This document shows, in pieces, positions 56,278 to 64,000 of a stretch of 64,000 nt of DNA. The stretch lies in assembly GCF_002127325.2 (NCBI RefSeq), contig NC_035449.2, forward strand, positions 147,166,931-147,230,930. The letters run 5' to 3'. This DNA comes from Helianthus annuus (lineage: Eukaryota > Streptophyta > Magnoliopsida > Asterales > Asteraceae). Position 1 is the first letter of the stretch; every line of letters begins with the position of its first letter. The notes beneath the pieces are model-generated. The model was not told where the DNA came from. It searched no databases and saw only the letters and a list, made by a program, of their open reading frames with translations. Made by a program: the position numbers and the translations under genes.

Positions 56278-57130
56278 CAGGGCCGTCTCCGAAAATCACA
56301 AAAGAAATTTTGGCCTTGTGCGAGAAAAAAAATTGGGCCCTATTCGCAATTTTTTTTCCTTTTTTTGCCAAGCAACACCCCTCAATTCATTAATTGGATT
56401 TTAAATTAGTTTTGTTTATTCAATTTGGCCCGAGTTACTTTCATTACAGATGAAGGTGTTTGTATCTTTGTCTCTCAAGTGTATAAATTCAGTAATAAGA
56501 GAATATAGATAAATATAGAATGTAAATATGTTAATATTCTGTTAAGTAAGCTACTCTTTTGGTTGTCTAAACCCAATGTAAAAAATATTACATACATTCA
56601 CTTGCAATATGCACACTGCTACTTATTTATATAAATGTGCCAAAACTGTGAGTTTTATTATTCTCTTTCAGCTTATTTTTGGCTCACAAGAGATTTGATT
56701 CAGTAAGCTAAGTGGGTTAGTTGTTTGAAAATCTAACTATTTCATTTTTTGGTTGTTGTTACTGAGATTATATTCCAAGTGGGCTTCAATCATTTTTTTC
56801 TTAAAAAGTGCCAATTTAGTAAATGTTAGGCCCAAAAGTAATTACATCTGCTGAACAAAAATAATTTAGTAATGTTAGGCCCTAAAATAAGCACTGTTAC
56901 AACTTGCAGGAACAAAAAGAATTGGCAAACTTTTAATGTCCAGACTCGAACCTGGATTTCTTGCAAAGATATGGAAGCGCCGAACCAAATGAGCTGTTAC
57001 AAGATTCTTGTTTTTATTGGATGTATATATTATATATGCATATATTAACGAGAATATTTTTTATTTGGGCCCCCATATCTTTTGGGCCCTGCGCGGGTGC
57101 ACACCCTGCACACCCTTTGAGCCGGGCCTG
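56278..57130. mobile_element. Non-autonomous hAT element (853 bp)
   Basis: Perfect 8 bp TSD TTCATTAA (56270-56277 and 57131-57138). Imperfect terminal inverted repeats CAGGGCCGTCTC and CAGGCCCGGCTC. The interior has several GGCCC motifs, no transposase, and a tRNA-like stretch on the minus strand near 57000-56940. Confidence 0.88.
56940..57002 (-). other. tRNA-like stretch (A-box and B-box match)
   Basis: The minus strand reads AGCTCATTTGGTTCGGCGCT, close to the D-arm/A-box region of tRNAs, then about 25 nt later GGTTCGAGTCTGG, close to the B-box. No full cloverleaf or acceptor stem is evident. It may be a SINE head or a tRNA pseudogene carried in the hAT element. Confidence 0.4.
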
Positions 57131-57138
57131 TTCATTAA

Positions 57139-57597
57139 CGATTCAGTATAATAGAGAGCTATTTTTTATGTCTTTTTAAATTCATCAGTTTGTGGAATTT
57201 TATGTACAAGGCATTGATTCAAACATTTTTTTTTAATTTTTATATAACAGCAAGGGTGAAAATTTTTTTATATTTTTATATAACACCAAGGGGTGAACCA
57301 ATTTTCTTGACGTCATCTAAATGAAAGAAATTTTAAATTTCAGTTTAAAGAATACGATTTATGCCGATGATGTTGTGAAAATTGATTTTTTTTTTCTCAT
57401 TTTGAGGTATGGGTGTTTTTGTCAATGTAATGAATTGTATTCCATTCTAATAAAGGGTAACCAAACATGAAATAGAATGGTAATGATCCATTTCTTTCCA
57501 TCTTCCATTCCGTTACTAAATCCATTTCATTCTCTCGTCCGTTCCATTACCCTATATCAAACACAGACCCCTAGGGTTTGGTTGGGCGATACTCTTT
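57139..57597. other. Unassigned sequence with MITE-like debris
   Basis: TTTTTATATAACA.CAAGGGTGAA repeats once (57237 and 57275). At 57405-57555 AAATAGAATGGTAATG and its inverse CCATTACCCTATAT suggest a small palindromic MITE remnant; no TSD read. Confidence 0.4.
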
Positions 57598-57860
57598 AGT
57601 TGCATCCTAGTGATTCTAGTAATCTAATTGTTGTAAACATCAAGTTAAAAGGAACTGAAAACTATTATGTCTGGTCTAGTACTATGAAATTAGCTTTAGC
57701 TGCAAAAATATAAAAGTGGTTTATTGATGGTAAATGTGCTAGGTCTGAGGATAATGAAGTGTTGGAAAAACAGTAGGATAGATGTAACTCTGTTGTGTTA
57801 TCTTGGTTGTCATATTCTGTATGTGAAAACTTAATTGGATTTTTTACATATTCCCCCACC
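57598..57860 (+). pseudogene. Ty1/copia gag fragment, degenerate
   Basis: The frame LHPSDSSNLIVVNIKLKGTENYYVWSSTMKLALAAKI, then FIDGKCARSEDNEVLEKQ and DRCNSVVLSWLSYSV, matches the N-terminal part of copia gag (HPSD..., L.G.NY..W...M..AL, G.IDG, W...N..V.SWL). Two TAG codons interrupt it. The fragment is cut shortly after by the insertion of G. Confidence 0.75.
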
Positions 57861-57884
57861 TAAGATGACTTATTACATATTTGC

Positions 57885-60741
57885 TGTAACACCCCGTGTT
57901 TTCGAATGTCAAAGTCAAAGTCCAAGTCAACTTTGACTTCTTTGACTGTAAATAGTCTATTTCATGTTTTGTATTATGTGGAGTAAGTGTTGTTAATCAG
58001 AATAAATCGAAGTAATCGAATGTTTAATTGACGCGAACCGATTTACGACTGTGAATAGTAGGAAGTAACAATGCGATAAAGTTAATCAATCAATAATCAA
58101 GCTAATCGAATCATCAATCAACTCGAGACTCGAACTATGCGAATTTGGTGTTATATTACTTGTGTGTGTGCCTTATGTGTTACTTGTGCGTGTTTACTTT
58201 ACGTTTTGTGTGGTGATCAGTCGAATCTGTCAAAACTCGAATCGAAACTCGAAACTCAAATCGAATGCAATCGAAATCGAATGGTAACGTAAGGATAGTG
58301 TGAAATATAGATGATTGTATGTTAGATATAGTTATTGGGATTAAAAGTAATTTGAATAGGAAACTCTCTCGTACTCGTATCGTCTTCGATCGAAATCGAA
58401 ATATCAGAAATCGTCGCACCGAACACTCGAAACAGGCTGTGGATCGATCAGGCGGCCAGCCGATCGAACGGCCCAGCCGATCGGACGGACTGTCCGATCG
58501 AGCAGGCTGTCCTATCGGGATGCCTGGCCGATCGGCCAGCCCTTTCCTCTTTTGGAGCCTATAAATAGGGCTGTCATTGTCATTCTTTCCACTTTTGGAA
58601 ACTCTCTGACCGAACAGCTCGTGCTCCTCATCTTTTCTCAGATTTCTTCCGATTACGGTAAGTTTTCATCCTAAATCTTGTACTTTCTTAATCAGTACAC
58701 ACTCCTACACCTTTCTATCTTTAAAATCTTGATTTCTAACCGTGGAATCATCCAGATCTAGGCATTCTAGGATGATGTCATTATAGTGTTCTTCAAGAAC
58801 ATCATGCTTTGGCCTCATTCCACTATGAATAGCTTGGATCTAACCGATTTCCACATAAACAAGCTAAGATCTATCACAGATCTGAACATTTACACGATGT
58901 GAAGGATTGAAAGAAGGGATTCCAACTTTCTTTCAACTCTTTTACACTCAATGCCTTCAAATCAGTAGAAACGGAGCTTGAGCCAACTCTCCAATCATTC
59001 TAATGGTTGTGTGGTTCAAGATTCGGATTCTATCTACGAGGTTCACCGACTTCGGGTTAAATGTTAAACTACCGTTCCGAACCGTTCACCGGCCGGACTT
59101 GGGTGATTCCTGTCCGAGCAGAGGAAGCAAGTAAGAACGAAAGTCCATTGTTCAGCTCGTTGTCAAACTACCTCAATATAACGTCAAATAAACAGAACAG
59201 CCAAGGTGTTAGACGAACAGGCCGAGCAGGTCAGGATGCTGACCGAAAGGTTAGGCTGTCCGAACGAACAGCCCAACCGATCGGACATGTCAGCCGATCG
59301 ACCAGGCCAGCCGATCGGCTAGCATATGGCCCCACAATTTGGCAATTTCAGAAGTATGGTATTGAACGAAGTGATGTCCGATCGAACGAGCTATTTGATG
59401 ACATTACTCATTGGATCATGAGATACTATGCTTCAACACTTAATCGATTTACAACTCGTAGTAGTACGGAGTGCCACCCGATCGAACATACTGTTCGATC
59501 GATCAGGTGACATCCAGCTGAGGACTCACTATCGAAGTGTCTAACCGATCGGTTAAGCCGGCCGATCAAACAGACCGTTCGATTGATTGACCTGAAAGGT
59601 AAGAACACTTCAGTGTTCTCAAATACTACAACGAAAACTTCAAAAGGTCAAACCATCATACACAAACACATCCTATTCAAAGGAAGAAATAATCCACTCG
59701 AAAAGTCCAGCCGATCGAGCCTACCGGCCGATCGAACAGACTGTCCAAACGGACTGTCCAGCCGAACGAACAACCCGTTTGATCGAACCAACTGTCCGAT
59801 CGACCAGGCTGTTTGACCCATCATCACTTGTTTCCGTTTCGCGTGTTACTCGTCGTTATGCTATCGAACTATTCAGGCTAACCCTACTCTCAAGCGCTCC
59901 CTTCAATCCATCAATCAATCGCTGTGAGTATACTCGATCCCTTTTTGCTTTTAGCACTTTTGGGTGTTACATACGTTACTTATATCAAAACACAATCGAA
60001 CACACTACTCAACTATTTGAACGCTAACCGATTCACATGTGTTACGTGACTAAATGAATGCTTGTTGTTATGTTTACACGTGGAATGTTGTCTACCTGCC
60101 TTAACGACGTAGTACTATAGTTTGGACTCAGCACCCGTTCACACGGGGGTTGTTAAGGACAATTACTTGCGTGGATTACGGTGGTAATCATGTATTGCGA
60201 ACTGTCTCGGACAGTCAACCTGCAATCATTGGTATCGATAGATCCATGTCGATAATTAACATGCTTCGTTTACCTCTGTGTACGTGCTGGTTATGCGTAA
60301 ACTATTTCGAACTCTATATGCTATTATCAAACTTGTATGCTCACCTTTACATTATATATATTGACTTTATTTTAACGTATGTGACAGGTGTTTAAGATGT
60401 TTTCTTGCTAGGAAAGCGAGGCTAGAATAAAGCTCTAGAGGCCCCCAACAAATAGTTGTCTGTCAGGAACAAGCGTCTAGAGCATAGTTGTTTGTAGATC
60501 TTGTCCGACCGGGTCTTTAGGAGCATTTGAACAATATTTATTTGTTTTATTTAAATCTGAGTTGTCGGAATAGAATATTTGACTGGCTGTTATCTGTAAT
60601 AATTTGTTTTATTATTTGGGACACGGTATGGGACGTGTTATTTAAACTAAATAGTGATGATAGTTGTTATGGAAACTTCTGAACAATCTGTTTCGCTCAG
60701 TGCCATGCCCCGATGATTCCGCCATCGGTTGGGGTGTGACA
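57885..60741 (+). repeat. 5' LTR of element G, 2857 bp
   Basis: TGTAACACCCC...GGGGTGTGACA. TATA box TATAAATA at 58560-58567, so transcription likely starts near 58595. Dense CCGATCGG/CCGATCGA palindromes at 58430-58550, 59085-59330 and 59460-59820. Donor-like GCT/GTGAGTAT (GT at 59934), acceptor-like GACAG/GTG (G at 60387), 354 nt before the LTR end. Small open frames across the palindromes are not genes. Confidence 0.94.
58560..58567 (+). promoter_or_regulatory. TATA box of element G LTR
   Basis: TATAAATA in a GCC..AGGG context, the best TATA box in the LTR, lying 675 nt from its start and directly after the first CCGATCGG cluster. Confidence 0.75.
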
Positions 60742-60744
60742 GAT

Positions 60745-60757
60745 TGGTATCAGAGCC
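60745..60757 (+). promoter_or_regulatory. Primer binding site of element G (tRNA-iMet)
   Basis: TGGTATCAGAGCC, three nucleotides after the LTR, complementary to initiator tRNA-Met. Confidence 0.95.
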
Positions 60758-61910
60758 ATAACTATAGGGAATTAGGCTAGACACGACCTAGTCCGGGTCG
60801 CTGTCTTAGAGACCTAGACTATAGTTAGGAACCAACAAACCAAGCGTATACGCTAAATCCTGCTATTCTACACTATCACTACACTCGAATTTTCAAATAG
60901 AATCAAGCGATTCAATCGGGATTAGGTGTGAAAACCGCAAACTCCCGACTAGATTACTTGATTAATTCTGATTTTATCGATTTATCTATGCTTTCCCTCA
61001 TTACTTTCGATAACAAACGAGGAGAATTATACCAAATCAGGAGTGAAATCCATATTTTGATGAATAATCTCCTCAATTTTACTAAAACAAGGAAGAAATT
61101 GCTAAGCCAGGGGTGAAACCCGAACCTTGGAAACTTATTCCAACTTTTACTCATCTCACCAAAGCCTCGACGGACTCCAACGACCTGAACTCACAAGTAT
61201 GACCTAGGGAATACATGTTAAATGCCCAAGAATCGAGGAAAAAACACGAACCTGAAAGTCGAAAGTGACGACAACTCTATTGTGAATAGTCGAATCGCTT
61301 TGGGTAGTCAATGTCTAGTAGCCGCAGACAATCCATTTCTCGATTTTATGTGTTTTGATTCTGAGCCTGCAACTGCCTACTCTGATTGTTCGTTAATTTT
61401 ATGTGTTTTATGTATGTATATCTGTTTACGTGTTTAAATTTTTGAAGCGTTATTCAATTTTTGCTATCACTTCGATCGACACACACGACTCGCATTGCTA
61501 TTCTACCTCAATACGCTAACAAGTCGCTGCAATTCTAGACGATATCATGCTACAAAATACGATTATACTATACTCGACATGCTATACGATTATACTATAC
61601 CACTCGATATGCTATATACGAACGACTCGCGAGCTTTGAATGATAGGTTTCTATATTCTGACTGCATCTGTGATTAAATGTGTATATGCTTCTGTGCTTA
61701 GGTGTGTATGTGCTTCTGTGCTTAGGTGTCTCTGTGCTCTACGTGCTTACATGCTTATGTGCTTCTGTGGTTATGTGAATCTGTGGTTATGTACTTATGT
61801 GTTATGTGATACATGTTTCGACGTGTTCCTAAGCCTTAGTGAGTAGTAGACGTGTGAGGTGAGATTCAATCATGTTGTGTTGAGTCCTGTGACGATGTCT
61901 GTTGCAGACA
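60758..61910 (+). other. Untranslated leader of element G
   Basis: About 1150 nt with only short open frames (for example 60928-61116, 61222-61437). A low-complexity GTGCTTCTGTGCTTA-like run lies at about 61680-61800. TGTTGCAG/ACAATG just before the gag start looks like a splice acceptor, so part of the leader may be intronic. Confidence 0.6.
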
Positions 61911-64000
61911 ATGTCGTCCGGATCCCGACACCATCTTACTCGCCAAGAGAAGAGAGACAGACGTCTCGCTGCTATCATCGCCAAGAGTGTGGCAAAAGCT
62001 GTAAGCGATGTATACGAGAACGTCAGCAAGTCGTCCGAGGAGTCGCGAATTGAAGCTCCTAAGGATGCCAACAAGACTGGTTTCAGCTTCAAACAGTTTA
62101 AAGCATGCGGACCCAAAGAATTCACCGGAGAAGATGGCCCTACCGCCATGTTTCAATGGTTTGATTCGGTCGAAGTCACTCTGCGCCAAAGCGGCTATCC
62201 TGAGAATCTCCGCACCCTCAATGCTACAGGCGTCTTCCAGTCCCGAGCTCTAGACTGGTGGACGGCCGAACGAAACAAGCGCGGAAATGATGCAGCTTAT
62301 GAGCTGACTTGGGAGGAGTTGAAGGCCATCATGATGGACGAATTCTGTCCTCCCCATGAACGCCAAAAGCTCGAGGATGAGTTTTGGAACATCAAGCAGA
62401 AGGATGGAGACAACGCTGCTTTAACTGCTCGCTTCAAGCAGCTTAGCATCATCTGTCCCGATCAAGTCAAGACGCCAGACATGGCCATTAAGAAGTATAT
62501 TCGAGCTCTACCCGATTGTGTTGCCGATTTTGTTCATGCTGCCAAGACATCATCGATTGAAGAGACTTGTCTGTTTGCCGCCGAGATCAATGACAAGCGG
62601 GTAAAGTATGGTTTCTGGGATAAGCATACCAAGTCTCTGCATCAAGCTATAACTGCAGCAACCACCGACTCCACTGATCAACCCTCCAAGTCATCAAGAA
62701 GAAGGAAGAAGCACAACAACAACAGCTCCAGCAATAAGAACTGTGCGGTCACAACAACTGCTGCCCCTCTGCAAGCCGTACAGGCTCAGCAGCAGCCTCA
62801 CCATCGACAAGCTCCAGTGGTCAATGCGCCGCCAGCCAAGCGCGCTTACACAGGTCCCCACCCGCTCTGCCCGACATGCTCATATCATCATCCGGTGGGA
62901 ATCGCCTGTCGTTTCTGCGCCCACTGCAACCCCTACGGGCATTTCAGTGCGAATTGTCGCTATGGTCCCCGTCAAGCCCCAGTTCAAGCCGCCGCTCATC
63001 AAGCTCTACTCCCAGCCCCTCAAGGCCAACCTGCAGCTCAAGCACCCGCGGTCAATGCTCGAGTCTGCTTTGCATGTGGTGACCCTAACCACTTTGCAAA
63101 CATGTGCCCGAACAGGGTTGTGAAACAAGAACCCCAGCAGCAGCAGCAACAGCAGCAGCCTCAGCAGCAACAGCAAGCAGCCCGTGCCAGAACCTTTAAC
63201 ATCAACGCCCGTCAAGCTCAGGCTGATAACAACGTGGTTAATGGTACGTTCCTTGTGAATGGTATTTATGCATCATGTTTGTTTGATACTGGAGCCGATA
63301 ACTGCTTTGTGTCGTTTGAATTCGAGAAGTTCCTTAGTCGTAAGCGCTCTTATCTCCCCTCATCATTCGAAGTTGAAGTCGCTACTGGAAGAACTGTCGT
63401 CGTTAACTCTGTTCTTCGTGATTGCACCCTCGAGCTCAACAATCACCTCTTCCCAATTGATCTCATTCCGATGCAGCTCGGAAGTTTTGATGTCATAGTA
63501 GGCATGGACTTTCTTCGCGAAAACCATGCTGAAGTTGTGTGTTTTGAAAAGATGATTCGATTCTCGCTCGCAAATGGTGATCTCTTATGTGTATACGGTG
63601 AAACAGCTTCGAAAGGTCTCAAGCTCATGTCATGCGTCCAAGCTAGCAAGTATCTCCGCAAGGAATATAGAGCTTTCTTGGCCAACATTGTAGTAGCGGA
63701 GAAGGAAAAGAAAAAGAAGGCCGAAGTCAGAGACGTTCCAGTGGTTCGTGAATTTCCTCAGGTGTTCCCTGATGATCTTCCCGGACTACCGCCAAGTCGT
63801 GATATCGACTTTCGTATCGACCTCATTCCTGGAGCTAACCCTGTTGCCAAAGCCCCTTATCGACTTGCGCTATCCGAAATGAGGGAACTTTCAAACCAAC
63901 TCCAGGAGTTACTTGAAAAAGGCTTTATTCGCCCGAGCACCTCTCCTTGGGGCGCACCAGTCCTTTTCGTCAAAAAGAAGGATGGGTCGTTCAGGATGTG
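61911..64000 (+). CDS. gag-pol: gag-pol polyprotein of element G (gag, protease, RT start), 3' partial
   Basis: Open from ATG 61911 to the window end (696 codons), no stop or frameshift on a codon-by-codon reading. Start MSSGSRHHLTRQEK; gag core FKACGPKEFTGEDG...ALDWWTAERN...MDEFCPPHERQKLEDEFW; a Lys/Asn/Gln-rich linker; two zinc knuckles, CAHCNPYGHFSANC (residues 336-349) and CFACGDPNHFANMC (386-399); polyglutamine run (about 405-420); protease with LFDTGAD (catalytic D459) and VIVGMDFL; then the RT start LPGLPPSRDIDFRIDL and [22 protein letters not shown]. The start is chosen because it is the first ATG in the frame after a splice-acceptor-like site and its N-terminus is basic, as in relatives. 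Likely functional in the part seen. Confidence 0.95.
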   Translation, partial: MSSGSRHHLTRQEKRDRRLAAIIAKSVAKAVSDVYENVSKSSEESRIEAPKDANKTGFSFKQFKACGPKEFTGEDGPTAMFQWFDSVEVTLRQSGYPENLRTLNATGVFQSRALDWWTAERNKRGNDAAYELTWEELKAIMMDEFCPPHERQKLEDEFWNIKQKDGDNAALTARFKQLSIICPDQVKTPDMAIKKYIRALPDCVADFVHAAKTSSIEETCLFAAEINDKRVKYGFWDKHTKSLHQAITAATTDSTDQPSKSSRRRKKHNNNSSSNKNCAVTTTAAPLQAVQAQQQPHHRQAPVVNAPPAKRAYTGPHPLCPTCSYHHPVGIACRFCAHCNPYGHFSANCRYGPRQAPVQAAAHQALLPAPQGQPAAQAPAVNARVCFACGDPNHFANMCPNRVVKQEPQQQQQQQQPQQQQQAARARTFNINARQAQADNNVVNGTFLVNGIYASCLFDTGADNCFVSFEFEKFLSRKRSYLPSSFEVEVATGRTVVVNSVLRDCTLELNNHLFPIDLIPMQLGSFDVIVGMDFLRENHAEVVCFEKMIRFSLANGDLLCVYGETASKGLKLMSCVQASKYLRKEYRAFLANIVVAEKEKKKKAEVRDVPVVREFPQVFPDDLPGLPPSRDIDFRIDLIPGANPVAKAPYRLALSEMRELSNQLQELLEKGFIRPSTSPWGAPVLFVKKKDGSFRM

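Larger units (their letters stand above)
57885..64000 (+). mobile_element. Ty3/gypsy element G, 5' part, runs off the window
   Basis: The 5' LTR of 2857 bp, primer binding site, long leader and an open gag-protease-RT frame reach the window end. The left flank TTTGC (57880-57884) is the expected TSD copy. It is a different family from B/E/F: LTR sequence, gag and protease are clearly diverged and gag appears as one exon. Confidence 0.95.

Noticed and set aside
59061..59816. Open frames of 149 and 77 codons in the G LTR
   Set aside because: Produced by CCGATCG repeats in the LTR; no domain, and the real gene starts at 61911.
1..64000. CRISPR array, rRNA genes, complete tRNA genes, bacterial operons or host protein genes
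   Set aside because: None seen; repeats are those of plant transposable elements and the only long coding frames are retrotransposon or transposon derived.

Overview
This is a plant nuclear repeat-rich window, most likely a eudicot and probably Asteraceae. That placement rests on the style of the Ty3/gypsy gag-pol proteins and long LTRs and is an inference. I see no host protein gene, rRNA, complete tRNA gene or CRISPR array. Nearly all 64 kb consists of nested transposable elements, and many insertions can be delimited by target-site duplications (TSDs) read directly from the sequence.

Layout. 1-6923: 3' part of Ty3/gypsy element A (intact protease-RT-RNaseH-integrase plus a 3.5 kb 3' LTR). 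A sits inside a partial LTR of family B (6924-7404), which is joined by a deletion to the 3' end of a B interior (7405-7538) and then to a complete B element (7539-18147). The result is a collapsed LTR-interior-LTR-interior-LTR tandem. A hAT element (11783-12473) interrupts the B protease. B lies in an LTR of family C (18148-18885), which lies in a Ty1/copia-like element D (18886-22288). 22637-33243: a 5'-truncated LINE with its own TSD, split by gypsy element E (23621-33069, TSD AACAT). 33572-36778: a 3.2 kb solo LTR (TSD CTCAA). 36799-39892: AT-rich tandem repeats, a Harbinger-type MITE, another TIR element and a 943 bp MULE with a GC-rich core. 39903-50219: a Helitron-like element split by gypsy element F (40082-49913, minus strand, TSD ATTTT, nearly identical LTRs), followed by a second Helitron-like copy. 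51893-57130: a Harbinger remnant, direct repeats, a third Helitron terminus, a 253 bp tandem array rich in GGTACC, and a hAT element (TSD TTCATTAA). 57598-57860: copia gag debris, cut by gypsy element G (57885 to the window end), whose gag-protease-RT frame is open to the last base.

How the genes work together. A, B, E, F and G encode gag-pol polyproteins of long-LTR Ty3/gypsy type with a chromodomain-like C-terminus, probably Tekay/Del-like. The 5' ends visible in B, E, F and G carry an initiator-tRNA-Met primer binding site. Gag packages RNA, RT-RNaseH copies it from that tRNA primer and a polypurine tract, and integrase inserts it with 5 bp TSDs. B and E are broken by stops and frameshifts, F by one missing base, and A and G show no break in the part visible.

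The most interesting signals are structural. (1) A covarying hairpin lies 18-19 nt upstream of the LTR in A, B, E and F. (2) In E, F and a decayed form in B, the hairpin + polypurine tract + TGTGACA module occurs twice, and F uses the upstream copy as its LTR border while E and B use the downstream copy. (3) Consensus splice donors and acceptors recur inside the LTRs of six families, with the acceptor also in a seventh. (4) A phase-1 intron occupies the same Gly codon of gag in E and F. (5) Each family has its own set of short CpG-containing palindromes in the LTR.
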